DNA of 64,000 bases from Pseudoalteromonas sp. MEBiC 03607 (lineage in GTDB: Bacteria > Pseudomonadota > Gammaproteobacteria > Enterobacterales > Alteromonadaceae), in assembly GCF_004792295.1 (NCBI RefSeq), contig NZ_SRRY01000002.1, positions 434,001 to 498,000 on the forward strand, read 5' to 3'. Of the stretch, positions 19,298-29,221 are shown piece by piece. Position 1 is the first letter of the stretch. Each line of letters begins with the position of its first letter. The position numbers were made by a program, and so were the translations under genes. The notes under the pieces were generated by a model, which did no database searches, was not told where the DNA came from, and saw only the letters and a list, made by a program, of their open reading frames with translations.

Positions 19298-20155
19298 TTA
19301 GTAATCAAACTTATGCTTAGAAAACAGGCTTTGTACTTGTTGCCAAACTGCACCAGGTTTACCATCGCCAACTAACTTACCATTTACTTTTACGACTGGG
19401 CCAACTTCTTTAGTGGCGCTGGTGATCCATACTTCGTCGGCATCAAGTAACTCATCTTTACTAACAATGCGCTCTTGCACTTTAAAGTCACTGTGGCTGT
19501 GTAGAATGTTGATTATTAACCAGCGGGTTATTCCCGGTAAAATTTGGTTATCAAGAGGTGGAGTACTGATCACGCCATCTTTTACGATAAACACATTACT
19601 TGAACTTGCTTCGGTAATTTCTTCTAAGCGATTAAATAGAATGGTTTCTTTGTTACCCGCTGCTGCACCATGTTGGTAATGGATCACGTTGCCAAGCAGT
19701 GCCGTTGATTTAATATGGCAACGTTGCCAGCGACGGTCTTGCTCAAGCGATACGGTGTAAGTTGTTGCGCTATCTATGTCGCTTTTTGGCTCTGCCGGAA
19801 TTTCAAAAGCAAACGCAAATACGGTTGGGGTAATATTCGTTGGGTAGCCGTGGGCACGTTTAGTGTCAGCGCCGCGACTAACGTGTAAATAAATCCCTAG
19901 GTTATCACCTTGGTTTTTCTCGCATAAATCATTACAGATTTTACGCCACGTATCGGCAGTGTAATCGAGCTTAATTTCAAGCTCATTTAAACCGTTATTC
20001 ATACGTTCAATATGTGCACCAAAACCAAGCATTTTGCCGTGGTATGATGGGATCACTTCATAGATACCATCGCCAAATAAGAAACCGCGATCCATTGGTG
20101 AAATCTTTGCTTCATCAGCGCCAAGGTACTCACCGTTTAGGTATACCGTGCCCAT
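19298..20155 (-). CDS. dat: D-amino acid aminotransferase (class IV PLP)
   Basis: Interconverts D-alanine or other D-amino acids and 2-oxoglutarate with D-glutamate and the keto acid; cytosolic. 285 aa, as for Bacillus D-AAT. N-terminal GEYLGADEAKISPMDRGFLFGDGIYE is diagnostic of fold type IV. The PLP lysine is in HIKSTALLGNV, and EITEASSSNVFIV and TSATKEVGPV line the cofactor. Last gene of a tight run with DUF4392, pxpA and DUF1445, which points to D-glutamate as the shared metabolite. Branched-chain transaminase activity is less likely given the MDRGFLFGDG type. Confidence 0.88.
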   Translation of the reverse strand: MGTVYLNGEYLGADEAKISPMDRGFLFGDGIYEVIPSYHGKMLGFGAHIERMNNGLNELEIKLDYTADTWRKICNDLCEKNQGDNLGIYLHVSRGADTKRAHGYPTNITPTVFAFAFEIPAEPKSDIDSATTYTVSLEQDRRWQRCHIKSTALLGNVIHYQHGAAAGNKETILFNRLEEITEASSSNVFIVKDGVISTPPLDNQILPGITRWLIINILHSHSDFKVQERIVSKDELLDADEVWITSATKEVGPVVKVNGKLVGDGKPGAVWQQVQSLFSKHKFDY

Positions 20156-20157
20156 TG

Positions 20158-21021
20158 TTAAACCTCATTCTCTGTCGTAAAGCCGCCAAGTTGGCGAAGC
20201 CGAGTTATTAATTGTTGGCCATGCATCGCGTGCAAGCCGTCTTCGGTGAGCTCATTTTTATGGGTGACGCCATCGACACTACCGCGCTCACTTAGGTAAT
20301 TTAAAATGTTGAGTGGTTCAATATCAGCCAACAAATCTGTGTTATGCCAGCGACTTAAAAAAGCAATTAGCCCGTATGCCGCCCAGTTAGATACATCGGC
20401 AAGTAAAAGCTCATCGCAAGGGGTTATACAAGGAGTAATGTTAAGTGCTTGCATATGCTGTGCAAGGTTACCCATGCCTATTTCGTTACCGCCATCACCA
20501 ATCGCTATGGTGGGGCAAGGTGCTTCTGTTATAAAAAAATCAAAGCAGCCGCAATGCTCCGAAATATCAATACCGCGCATATTATAATAACGCTGATGCT
20601 CGTTAAGCCCCGGGCGTTCTATTGATAAAACACACTCAGGTTTTAGCTGCTCAAGGGCTTTAATGCTAAAAGTGCGGGCATTTTCAATACTGTTAATCGG
20701 CAACTCAAAACAGTTAAAATCGTTTTTTAGAGCACTGTAAAGGGGGTTGCCAGTAACCAATATCGGCTGTTTACCAAGCTTTTCGAGTACTTTGTAAAGT
20801 GCTATAGCACCTACCGGGCCGTCGGTTTCGAAGGTATTATTGACCGCAAAGCCAGTTCCAATCAACACGGTTCCTTGCGCGTGATGAAGAGATTTTGCCG
20901 CACGCAAATAGGTGCCAGTCTCTTGCTTGGCGTACAAGTGCTGCATACCACGTGGATTTTGCTCAACCATCATGGTTTCAATGTGTGTGCTGAGCGAGTC
21001 GTCGCTTAGGCTTGCTGACAT
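20158..21021 (-). CDS. DUF4392 protein, D-glutamate cyclase-type
   Basis: 287 aa matching DUF4392, the C-terminal domain of the mammalian D-glutamate cyclase DGLUCY. Visible blocks: VLIGTGFAVNNTFETDGPVG, LSIERPGLNE, and IAIGDGGNEIGMGN, a glycine-rich probable phosphate or substrate loop. It overlaps the pxpA end by 16 nt and is followed by dat after 2 nt. Proposed reaction: D-glutamate to 5-oxo-D-proline; known for the mammalian enzyme, inferred here. Confidence 0.8.
   Translation of the reverse strand: MSASLSDDSLSTHIETMMVEQNPRGMQHLYAKQETGTYLRAAKSLHHAQGTVLIGTGFAVNNTFETDGPVGAIALYKVLEKLGKQPILVTGNPLYSALKNDFNCFELPINSIENARTFSIKALEQLKPECVLSIERPGLNEHQRYYNMRGIDISEHCGCFDFFITEAPCPTIAIGDGGNEIGMGNLAQHMQALNITPCITPCDELLLADVSNWAAYGLIAFLSRWHNTDLLADIEPLNILNYLSERGSVDGVTHKNELTEDGLHAMHGQQLITRLRQLGGFTTENEV
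20737..20751 (+). repeat. Recurring motif, variant copy 4
   Basis: GTAAAGGGGGTTGCC inside the DUF4392 gene (GNPLY on the minus strand). Shares the first 12 bases of the 15-bp motif and is identical to the variant at 42198-42212. Confidence 0.6.
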
Positions 21022-21743
21022 AATGCTTTGATCTCTTGAATTAGCGCAATACCCGCTTCATTATCGCCGTGTACACAGAGGCTGTCGGCATGAAGAGCCA
21101 GTTGCTGACCGCTTCGCGTTGTCACTGTGCCATGCTCCAATAGCTGCTTTACTTGTGCGATTAATGTTGATTTATCGTGAACACTGCCTGCAAGAGAGCG
21201 TGATACGAGCTTTCCTTCATCAGTGTATTGCCGATCGGCAAACGCCTCTAATATCAGCTCGAGTTCAACCTCGTTTGCCATGGCTTGATGTTTGGCAGAA
21301 AGATTAGTTGCTAAAATCATTAACTTTAATGGCTTAGGATAACTAGCAACAGCACGCATAACGACATTTAAAATACGCTCATCGCTCATCATATCGTTAT
21401 ATAGCGCGCCATGAGGTTTAACATATTCAAGCGTTAAACCATGTACTGCAGCCATCCCATCAATGGCTGCAATTTGATAATAAAGACAATTGCTCAGCTC
21501 TTTGTCACTCATTGCCATAGAGCGACGTCCAAATCCCTGTTTATCAGGGTAACTTGGGTGCGCACCAATGGTAACATTATGCTGCTTGGCAAGAGCTAAG
21601 GTTGCGGCCATTACATCGGCATCTCCGGCATGAAAACCGCAGGCAATATTAGCCATATCGATATGCGGCATTACTTGCTCGTCGAGGCCCATTTTCCACA
21701 TTCCAAAGCTTTCGCCAAGGTCGCAATTGAGTTTTATTGTCAT
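21006..21743 (-). CDS. pxpA: 5-oxoprolinase subunit A (LamB/YcsF)
   Basis: 245 aa. PxpA works with PxpB and PxpC to open 5-oxo-L-proline to glutamate with ATP. The N-terminal signature is intact: LNCDLGESFGMW, IACGFHAGD, GAHPSYPDKQGFGRR and KPHGALYND. No pxpB or pxpC (KipI/KipA homologues) lies in the cluster or window. It starts 1 nt after the DUF1445 stop. Bacillus also keeps ycsF and ycsI together. Its partner genes may lie elsewhere, or it may work with the D-glutamate enzymes here. Confidence 0.92.
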   Translation of the reverse strand: MTIKLNCDLGESFGMWKMGLDEQVMPHIDMANIACGFHAGDADVMAATLALAKQHNVTIGAHPSYPDKQGFGRRSMAMSDKELSNCLYYQIAAIDGMAAVHGLTLEYVKPHGALYNDMMSDERILNVVMRAVASYPKPLKLMILATNLSAKHQAMANEVELELILEAFADRQYTDEGKLVSRSLAGSVHDKSTLIAQVKQLLEHGTVTTRSGQQLALHADSLCVHGDNEAGIALIQEIKALCQQA

Positions 21744-21744
21744 A

Positions 21745-22542
21745 TTAAAAGGCTGCCATTTTGCTGTTTGGAATATCGGTGATCAGCATATGCCCTGGGC
21801 TGTGGGTTATACAAAAGTCAGGTGCTGCATTGGCAATGGCTATTTGTGGGGTTACACCACAGGCCCAAAATACCGGTACCTCACCTTCACGAATGCTAAC
21901 CTGATCGCCAAATTCAGGTTTATTAATATCCTTAATCCCAATTGCTGCAGGGTCACCAAAATGTACTGGAGCGCCATGTACCCCCGGAAAGCGACTACAA
22001 ATTTGAATCGCCCGAATAGCATCGGCAGGTTTCATCGGACGCATGCTTACTACCATGTTAGCATGAAAAATCCCCGCCTTTTGACATGCGATATTTGTAA
22101 GGTACATGGGAACATTTCTTTGTTCAGTAATGTTACGAATTTCAAGTCCTGCTGCAATAAGTGCTTCTTCAAACGAGAAAGAACAACCAATTAAAAAAGT
22201 GACTAAGTCATCACGCCAATACTCGGTAATGTTAGTAACTTCTTTAATCATTTGACCATTTTTGAAAACGCGATAACGTGGTAAGTCACTACGAATATCA
22301 ATATCTTCCCCAACCGTAGGCATATCGGTTACGCCTGGTAATCGACTTGTTGCAATGATTGGGCAAGCTTTCGGATTTGCCTGACTAAATTGCAAAAAAT
22401 CAAACGCGTATTGCTTGGGTAAAATGACCAAATTTGCCTGTACGAACCCTGGCGCAAAGCCAGATGTATTTCCGCTGTAGTCGCCCCCTCTCACTATTTT
22501 ACGAATAGCGGCAGGGGTGGTTAATGATGCATCTTTTTGCAT
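21745..22542 (-). CDS. DUF1445 hydro-lyase / D-glutamate cyclase-like (YcsI)
   Basis: 265 aa. I start at 22542, not 22569, since AAGGAG lies 6 nt before that ATG. Diagnostic DUF1445 stretches: [41 protein letters not shown] and [11 protein letters not shown], plus [12 protein letters not shown] at the end. In vertebrates this domain is fused N-terminal to DUF4392 in DGLUCY; here the two halves are separate genes with pxpA between. Gene order suggests it acts on the D-glutamate/5-oxoproline pair. Confidence 0.85.
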   Translation of the reverse strand: MQKDASLTTPAAIRKIVRGGDYSGNTSGFAPGFVQANLVILPKQYAFDFLQFSQANPKACPIIATSRLPGVTDMPTVGEDIDIRSDLPRYRVFKNGQMIKEVTNITEYWRDDLVTFLIGCSFSFEEALIAAGLEIRNITEQRNVPMYLTNIACQKAGIFHANMVVSMRPMKPADAIRAIQICSRFPGVHGAPVHFGDPAAIGIKDINKPEFGDQVSIREGEVPVFWACGVTPQIAIANAAPDFCITHSPGHMLITDIPNSKMAAF

Positions 22543-22590
22543 GTGTCTCTCCTTGAAATTAACACTCAACTGATGCTGCTACAATAGCAC

Positions 22591-24450
22591 TCAGTTTAAG
22601 CCATTAACAGTTACTGGTAGTTGTCCATTTGCAGAGGCCTTACCCATCAGCACTTTTGCAAGTGCAGTAAACGCAGGGCCAGCAATCTTTTCTTCGGTGT
22701 CTATATCAATATTGTAAGCATAAGTGGCAAGAACTGCATCGGCAAATTTGCCAAATTGTGAAATATCGTATGGAGCTCGTAAGCTAACAAAAACAGTTTT
22801 CTTGTTCGCTAGCTTAGCTTGCTTTAGTAATGACTCTAGTGCTGCTGATTGATCTGCCTTAGCGATAGCAAATTCAGGATTATCAGCTAAATCATCCATT
22901 CCGCCTACTTCAACAGCACTTTGTTTTGGTGATGCATTTGCAGCAATGATCACATCGGCCTCATTCATTTCTTTTAAGGTCGAAATTGGCTCGTAGCCTT
23001 GTAAGCTAGTGCAGCTAAAGCTTAGTAGTGTATTAGTGTTATCAAGCAGTGCTTGTTGTAGGGCAAAACATTTGCGCGTATCAGGCATGATGATATGTAC
23101 TTTTGTACCTGATTTAATGTTCAGTGGCAGTGTGTTGTTCTCGTTTTTTACTTCGGTGATAGCTGCAAGGGCTAACTCAGCCTCTACTTTTCTGTGACTT
23201 TGGTCACCCAGTAAAAGCTGTGCTTTTTTGATGGCTGCTTCATCATCAAGCTTTGTTGTGAGCTTAAACTTTTCTTTAAGCTTTAAAATACGTGTTGCAG
23301 AAGCTGTGATCTCATCGGCGTTTAAAGTACCGTGCTGAACTTCTTCCTCTAATCGGTCTATAAGAGCTTCAAGTACCTCTAAATCTTTTGGACTTCTGAT
23401 TTCGATTGGCATAAGGGCAATATCAACACCTGCAGCGAAGGTATTTACAACCGCTTCGATTGGCTCAAAGAAGTGGCTGATACCAGCCATGTCTAGTGCA
23501 TCTGTGATCACAACACCTTGATAACCAAGCTCATCACGTAGTAAATCAGTGATGATTTTACGCGACATGGTCGCTGGCTTGATCATGGTTTTCCCTTCTT
23601 TACTAACAAAGGTGCTGTCATCTAGGGCTGGGTATTGGATATGCGCAGTCATAATCATACCCGGTTGCTGATTTTTAATTATGTCTTTAAACGGCGGTAA
23701 GTCTTGCTGCCAAATAGTCTCTTTGTCATGCATTACTTTTGGCAGGCCAGTATGACTATCGACGTTTGTATCACCATGACCCGGAAAGTGCTTTAACGAT
23801 GAAATAACGCCATTATTTTCAAACCCTGCCACTTGTGCGCCACCTAGTTTTGCAACCAACTGCGGATCTTCGCCGTATGAGCGCACGTTAATAACTGGGT
23901 TATCTGGGTTCATGTTCACATCAACTGTTGGCGCATAGTTAACATTTACACCAAGTGCCAACAGCTCTTCTGCTATTATACGGGCAGACTCTGTTGCGAA
24001 GTGTGTACCGTGTTCTTTATAAGTTGCGCCAATCGACATATTACCGGTAAATGAAGTGCCAACATCACGTGGTATACGAGCTACGCGGCCACCTTCTTGG
24101 TCTATTGAAATAAATAGCGGTAAGCCAAGTTCAGACTTTGCAGCAGCTTGTTGTAAGTCGTTATTAAGTTTGATTACTTGGGGCACGGTATCGATATTTT
24201 CAGCAAATAAAATAACACCACCAATGTTGTGTTTGCTGATGATATTAGCTAAATCAGCAGGTAAGCGGGTGACTGGCGTTCGACATTTTTGCTCGCCGGT
24301 GTCTTGCTCACAGTAATAGCGCAAGTCGAGCATCAGCTTTTGCCCTAACTGTTGTTTTAAAGTTAACGCAGATTCAGCAAATGATGATTGTAATGGCATG
24401 AAACACCCTAATCCGATAACCAGTGACGATAGTGCAAACTTATTTAACAC
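22591..24450 (-). CDS. Glycoside hydrolase family 3, beta-N-acetylglucosaminidase type
   Basis: 619 aa, exported. I start at the GTG at 24450 (GGAG 6 nt upstream; MLNKFALSSLVIGLG signal) instead of the TTG at 24462. The (beta/alpha)8 domain has ISIDQEGGRVARIP and the KHFPGHGDTNVDSHTGLP loop that carries the Asp-His dyad of NagZ-type enzymes. The nucleophile Asp is in VITDALDM. A second alpha/beta domain fills residues about 400-619, unlike short cytosolic NagZ. It sits 48 bp before DUF1445, so co-transcription is likely. Substrate could be chitin oligomers or peptidoglycan. Confidence 0.9.
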   Translation of the reverse strand: MLNKFALSSLVIGLGCFMPLQSSFAESALTLKQQLGQKLMLDLRYYCEQDTGEQKCRTPVTRLPADLANIISKHNIGGVILFAENIDTVPQVIKLNNDLQQAAAKSELGLPLFISIDQEGGRVARIPRDVGTSFTGNMSIGATYKEHGTHFATESARIIAEELLALGVNVNYAPTVDVNMNPDNPVINVRSYGEDPQLVAKLGGAQVAGFENNGVISSLKHFPGHGDTNVDSHTGLPKVMHDKETIWQQDLPPFKDIIKNQQPGMIMTAHIQYPALDDSTFVSKEGKTMIKPATMSRKIITDLLRDELGYQGVVITDALDMAGISHFFEPIEAVVNTFAAGVDIALMPIEIRSPKDLEVLEALIDRLEEEVQHGTLNADEITASATRILKLKEKFKLTTKLDDEAAIKKAQLLLGDQSHRKVEAELALAAITEVKNENNTLPLNIKSGTKVHIIMPDTRKCFALQQALLDNTNTLLSFSCTSLQGYEPISTLKEMNEADVIIAANASPKQSAVEVGGMDDLADNPEFAIAKADQSAALESLLKQAKLANKKTVFVSLRAPYDISQFGKFADAVLATYAYNIDIDTEEKIAGPAFTALAKVLMGKASANGQLPVTVNGLN

Positions 24451-24749
24451 AGCAAGCTCCAAAGCTAAACGCTTATTTGATTTTTAGAATAAATTATTCT
24501 TGATGTTAATGGGTTTTTAAATATAAATACAGTATTTTTTTGCTACCCTAGCGGTTTTTTTGTCTAACTGCAAAAAGCTAAGTTAGATCACCAAATAGGG
24601 CTATTAAGCTTAAATAACCAAGTCTTTATTACTGCAAAGGTGCTAGTGAATTGATAATTTATCAATTTAATTGGTCGCTTTTTAAGGCAAATTAAAGTAA
24701 TAATATATTCCATAATTATCAGCGCAGATATGGCAGGCCAGGGGGCGAG

Positions 24750-27617
24750 ATGGCTTTTACTCAATTGCACGCATTTAAACAGCAAATTACACCTTTTTTA
24801 CCAGAGTCAGCATTAATAGAAGATTACTCACGTCGATATGCCTACGGCACTGATGCCAGTTTTTATCGTTTGGTGCCTGAGCTCATCGTATTGGTGAGTA
24901 ACCAAAATCAAGCAAAGCATGTGATAAGTGCAGCACAACAACATAAGGTGGCTATTACCTTTCGAGCAGCTGGAACCAGTTTGTCTGGGCAAGCAATTAC
25001 TGACTCAGTATTAGTGTTACTGTGTGATAGCTGGAGTCAATTTGAAGTTTTAGATGATGGTGAAGCTATTCGTCTAGAGCCTGCGATTATAGGAGCGCGA
25101 GTAAACCAAATACTGGCACCTTATGGTAAGAAAATAGGCCCTGATCCCGCATCGATTAACAGCTGTAAAGTAGCCGGCATGGCGGCAAATAATTCATCTG
25201 GAATGTGTTGTGGGGTGGCACAAAACAGCTACCATACAGTCAAAGATATGACCCTTATTTTTGCTGATGGTACTGTGCTTGATACCGCAGATAGTCAAAG
25301 TTGTGAAAAGTTTTTACAAAGTCATGGGGCATGGGTTGATGAGTTAATGAGCCTTGTTGACAGTGTTAAAGAAAATAGCGACTTAAGTGAGCGTATCGCC
25401 CATAAATACCGGTTAAAAAACACCACAGGTTATGGTTTAAATGCGTTGCTGGATTTTTCAGAGCCAATTGAAATCATTAAGCATTTAATTATTGGTTCTG
25501 AAGGAACTCTGGCGTTTATTGCTGATATTACCTATCACACAGTGATTGAGCACGCACACAAACATACCGGTTTCTTTATTTTTGATGATATCAGCAAGGT
25601 GTGTGAGCTGGTGCAAAGGCTGAGTGAGCTTGATGTTGCTGCGGTTGAGCTACTAGATAAACGTGCCCTGATGTCGGTGTCTGAGCATGCCATAATGCCA
25701 AAAGAAGTGGCCAGCTATCCCGAGCAGTCAGCGGCACTTTTAATTGAGTTAAGAGCAGAGAATACAGATGCCCTTGCGTTACTAACACAAACCACGCAGC
25801 AACTTATTGCACAGTTTAGTCAAAGCCAATTAGCTGCGATTGATTTTTCTGCTGATAGTGCCCGTAATGCGGCACTTTGGAATATCCGTAAAGGCACCTT
25901 TCCTGCTGTCGGTGCTGTGCGCGAAACAGGCACCACCGTAATTATTGAAGATGTTGCCTTCACGCTTGATAAATTAGCACAAGGCGTGAACGCACTTCAT
26001 CAGCTCTTCATTAAATATGGCTATGATGAAGCCATCATTTTTGGTCATGCTTTAGCGGGTAACTTGCATTTTGTATTCACCCAAGCGTTCGATACACAAG
26101 ATCAAGTTAATCGTTATGAGCAATTTATGGCCGATGTGGCTAACCTAGTAGCGGTTGAGCTAAAAGGATCTTTAAAAGCAGAGCATGGCACAGGGCGTAA
26201 CATGGCACCTTTTGTAGCAACAGAGTGGGGCGATGATGGTTTCGCTGTAATGGTTAAGCTAAAACAGCTATTTGATCAACACAACATTCTTAATCCTGGT
26301 GTCATTATTAATCATGATAAAAATGCCCACACTCAGCATTTAAAAGTCATGCCAAAAAGTGATGATATTATCGATACCTGTATCGAATGTGGCTTTTGCG
26401 AAGTTGTTTGCCCATCAAAAGGTCTTACCTTAACACCAAGGCAGCGTATTACCTTGTGGCGACACCGCACTGAGCTACACAATCAATTGCTAACAACCGA
26501 TGATTTAGCGAGTAAGCAGAAATTAAACCAAAAGCTCAGTGTTATCGAGGCTGACTTTAAATACCTTGGTATTGATTCGTGTGCGGCGACGGGACTTTGC
26601 GGGCTAAAATGCCCGGTCGGAATAAACACGGGCGAATTTATAAAATCGCTCAGAGCAGAGCAAGCTTCTTCAAGCAAAGTGACACGGTCATTATCTCGCT
26701 TTGCCAGTCAGCATTTTGCAGTTGTCGCATCTGGCGCTCGATTTGGCTTAAACGTGATGCACGTGCTCGAAAAAGCAATAGGTAGTAATAACCTAAGAAG
26801 TCTTAGTAAACCTGCTCATAAGTTGCTTGGTACGCCGTTGTATTACTCGGCTTGGCCAAGAGGGGAGCAACCAATAAATAATAATTCTAAACAACCCCAA
26901 CAGGTTAAAAAGTTGGTGTATATGCCTAGCTGTGCAACTCGCGTTTTTGCAGCAGATAAACTTGCCGATGATAAACGACCACTGATTGATGTTATGCATT
27001 CATTAGCCCAAAAAGCGGGATTTGAGGTTGTAATACCTAAACAAGTAGATTCACTGTGTTGTGGAATGCCATTTGCGAGTAAAGGCTTGAATAAAGAGTT
27101 TTTAAACAAAAGTGAGCAGTTACTTACTGAGCTTGAGGCGCTTTCAAATAATGGCCAATATCCCATCGTTTTTGATGCCAGCCCTTGTGCGCTCACCACC
27201 TTTAATGCCGCGCAAAATGCATCACTCACAATTTACGAAAGTGCCGATTTTGCAGCCCAGCATTTACTGCCTAATTTGCAAGTAACGCCAGTGAATGAGC
27301 CTGTGATGCTGCATGTTACTTGTAGCTCAAAGCGATTAGGTAAAGAGCAAAGCTTAGTGTCGCTTGCCAAGGCATGTAGCAATGAAGTGATTATTCCAGC
27401 TGATATTGAGTGTTGTGGTTTTGCCGGAGATAAAGGATTTAACTTGCCAGAGCTAAATAGCAACGCGTTAAAAACCCTTAAACAACATGTGCCAAAAAAT
27501 TGTAGTCGCGGTGTGTCTAACAGCCGTAGCTGTGAAATTGGTTTAACTGAGCACAGTGGCATTAGTTATCAGTCAATTTTGTATCTACTCGATAAACAAA
27601 GCCATGCAATACCATAG
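24750..27617 (+). CDS. dld: FAD/Fe-S D-lactate dehydrogenase (Dld-II type)
   Basis: 955-aa three-part dehydrogenase: FAD-binding type-4 domain at the N-terminus (FRAAGTSLSGQA, GSEGTLAF), FAD-linked oxidase C domain (EHGTGRNMAPF), then a dicluster 4Fe-4S part. The latter has CIECGFCEVVCP near residue 544 and CAATGLCGLKCP near 615. The C-terminal third holds two CCG motifs (LCCGMPF, ECCGFAG). This layout and length match the Shewanella quinone-linked D-lactate dehydrogenase. Electrons would go to the quinone pool. D-2-hydroxyglutarate dehydrogenase is an alternative. Confidence 0.88.
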   Translation: MAFTQLHAFKQQITPFLPESALIEDYSRRYAYGTDASFYRLVPELIVLVSNQNQAKHVISAAQQHKVAITFRAAGTSLSGQAITDSVLVLLCDSWSQFEVLDDGEAIRLEPAIIGARVNQILAPYGKKIGPDPASINSCKVAGMAANNSSGMCCGVAQNSYHTVKDMTLIFADGTVLDTADSQSCEKFLQSHGAWVDELMSLVDSVKENSDLSERIAHKYRLKNTTGYGLNALLDFSEPIEIIKHLIIGSEGTLAFIADITYHTVIEHAHKHTGFFIFDDISKVCELVQRLSELDVAAVELLDKRALMSVSEHAIMPKEVASYPEQSAALLIELRAENTDALALLTQTTQQLIAQFSQSQLAAIDFSADSARNAALWNIRKGTFPAVGAVRETGTTVIIEDVAFTLDKLAQGVNALHQLFIKYGYDEAIIFGHALAGNLHFVFTQAFDTQDQVNRYEQFMADVANLVAVELKGSLKAEHGTGRNMAPFVATEWGDDGFAVMVKLKQLFDQHNILNPGVIINHDKNAHTQHLKVMPKSDDIIDTCIECGFCEVVCPSKGLTLTPRQRITLWRHRTELHNQLLTTDDLASKQKLNQKLSVIEADFKYLGIDSCAATGLCGLKCPVGINTGEFIKSLRAEQASSSKVTRSLSRFASQHFAVVASGARFGLNVMHVLEKAIGSNNLRSLSKPAHKLLGTPLYYSAWPRGEQPINNNSKQPQQVKKLVYMPSCATRVFAADKLADDKRPLIDVMHSLAQKAGFEVVIPKQVDSLCCGMPFASKGLNKEFLNKSEQLLTELEALSNNGQYPIVFDASPCALTTFNAAQNASLTIYESADFAAQHLLPNLQVTPVNEPVMLHVTCSSKRLGKEQSLVSLAKACSNEVIIPADIECCGFAGDKGFNLPELNSNALKTLKQHVPKNCSRGVSNSRSCEIGLTEHSGISYQSILYLLDKQSHAIP

Positions 27618-27633
27618 ACTTAACGGCTAATTT

Positions 27634-27659
27634 AATGGGCTAGTCTGACTAGCCCATTT
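27634..27659. terminator. Bidirectional terminator between dld and nagX
   Basis: AATGGGCTAG-TCTGA-CTAGCCCATT in the 51-bp gap between convergent stops. The T tract is short. Confidence 0.7.
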
Positions 27660-27668
27660 CTTAAAAAC

Positions 27669-28856
27669 CTACACTTTCCAAAAAATGCCTTTGCGGTAGC
27701 AGCCATACATCACACTATAAGACACCACTAAAAACAACAGCGAAAATACAAATGATGCTAAATAATCGTTGCTTATAAACACTTGTATTAAGCCGTAAAT
27801 ACTGCCTTTTAAGCTGCTATCGCCTATTGGAATCATTATTAATAGGCGTGCAAATACGCCTGCAAACATAAAAAAGAGTATCGCATTGGCGCCAAATACA
27901 ATAAAGGGTGCGCCCCAGCTTCGTACTTTATAAATATCTAAAATGGCACTGCACAGGGCATACGTAATAATAGCAAGCCCAGAGCTGAGCAACACATAGC
28001 TTGGTGTCCATAATGCTTTGTTGATAGGCGTTAATGGCGAAATAGCATAGCCGGCAAAAACAGCTAATATGCCTGCTAAGATAAATGCGTGGGCTTGCTT
28101 TTTAAGATCAGGTTGTTTTGTTAAGTAAACCGCAGCCAAGATGCCACTTAGCGCACTGGCAATGGCAGGCAGTGTTGAGAAAAGCCCCTCAGGATCAAAT
28201 GGCAGTGGCTTAGCATTCGCATAATACACATGGTGACTACCTAAAACCGTACTATCAATAAAGGCACTTAAGTTATTGCCATGTAACCATAAGCCACTCA
28301 CTACCTCGCCGGTTGGCAAGGTATAAGGGATATAAAACATGGCGGCGCCATAAAATAATAAAAGAGTGATGCAAGTAATGGCTATTTTCTTAGGCGATAA
28401 ATAGAGATAACAACACAGAGCGACTAAATACACCAAACCAATACGTTGCAGAACGCCTAAAACTCGCAGTTGCAATAGTTTGTCATCAACCCAGCTGAAA
28501 GAGGGATCTCGAAAGTTGTAATAAAACAGGGCTAAAAACCAACCAAGAGCAATAAGCTTAAGGGTGCGAATAACACCTGCTTTTACTATTTGCTGATCAC
28601 TCATTCCTTTAGCGCGCAAGTTATTTACTGATAGCGTGATAGACATGCCGACAATAAAAATAAAAAACGGAAAAATTAAATCAGTCGGTGTCCAACCATG
28701 CCATTGTGCATGCTTTAATGGCCAATACATCGCTCCCCAACTCCCCGGATTATTTACTAAGATCATAGCGGTGATAGTTAGCCCCCGCATTACGTCTAAT
28801 GCCATAAGGCGGTGTGTGGGGAGTGACTTTATAATATCGGAACAATGTTGGCGCAT
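27669..28856 (-). CDS. nagX: NagX-type membrane acyltransferase
   Basis: 395 aa, ten or so membrane helices. RLMALDVMRGLTITAMILVNNPGSW and HAQWHGWTPTDLIFPFFIFIVG are the hallmark blocks of the HGSNAT/NagX family, which acetylate or transport aminosugars. In marine Alteromonadales NagX genes go with N-acetylglucosamine/chitin use; the GH3 glucosaminidase 3 kb away fits. No strong SD before the ATG at 28856; M18 (MALDVMRG) is the alternative start. Confidence 0.82.
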   Translation of the reverse strand: MRQHCSDIIKSLPTHRLMALDVMRGLTITAMILVNNPGSWGAMYWPLKHAQWHGWTPTDLIFPFFIFIVGMSITLSVNNLRAKGMSDQQIVKAGVIRTLKLIALGWFLALFYYNFRDPSFSWVDDKLLQLRVLGVLQRIGLVYLVALCCYLYLSPKKIAITCITLLLFYGAAMFYIPYTLPTGEVVSGLWLHGNNLSAFIDSTVLGSHHVYYANAKPLPFDPEGLFSTLPAIASALSGILAAVYLTKQPDLKKQAHAFILAGILAVFAGYAISPLTPINKALWTPSYVLLSSGLAIITYALCSAILDIYKVRSWGAPFIVFGANAILFFMFAGVFARLLIMIPIGDSSLKGSIYGLIQVFISNDYLASFVFSLLFLVVSYSVMYGCYRKGIFWKV

Positions 28857-29221
28857 AAGAAAACTTTATTTTTATTTTGTCTTAACATTGTAATAAATTA
28901 TTACTTCAAAGCAAGTTACTTTTTGTTCAATTACTGACCCGTAAAGCTTTAAACGCTTAGCTTAGTATTTGATTGAAAAAACATTACAAGAAATGAATTG
29001 CCATTACTTGGTTGAACCATCTATTTGCAGATTTTTTCACTTAAATTAAGGATGTTTCCTTTGTAAAAATTAGTAACTTGCAATTAGAGTAATTACACTT
29101 ATTTGTTTGCGCTAAATCAAATTCTGATAAAAGTTTTATAGAGGTACACAGAACAAATTGCTAGTATAAAGGTATTAGATGTACCCGATATGGAATTTTG
29201 GGCCCATATGTGAGAAGTATC
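28857..29221. promoter_or_regulatory. Divergent intergenic region, nagX / GGDEF gene
   Basis: 365 bp. Contains the palindrome GTAATAAATTATTAC at 28890-28904 close to the nagX start, and TGGTT-G-AACCA at 29009-29019, the same core pattern as the palindrome before glcB/aceA. Both are candidate operators only. Confidence 0.4.

Noticed and set aside
21727..22194. 155-aa plus-strand frame
   Set aside because: Antisense to the conserved DUF1445 gene.
26843..27229. 128-aa minus-strand frame
   Set aside because: Antisense to the C-terminal CCG domain region of the D-lactate dehydrogenase.
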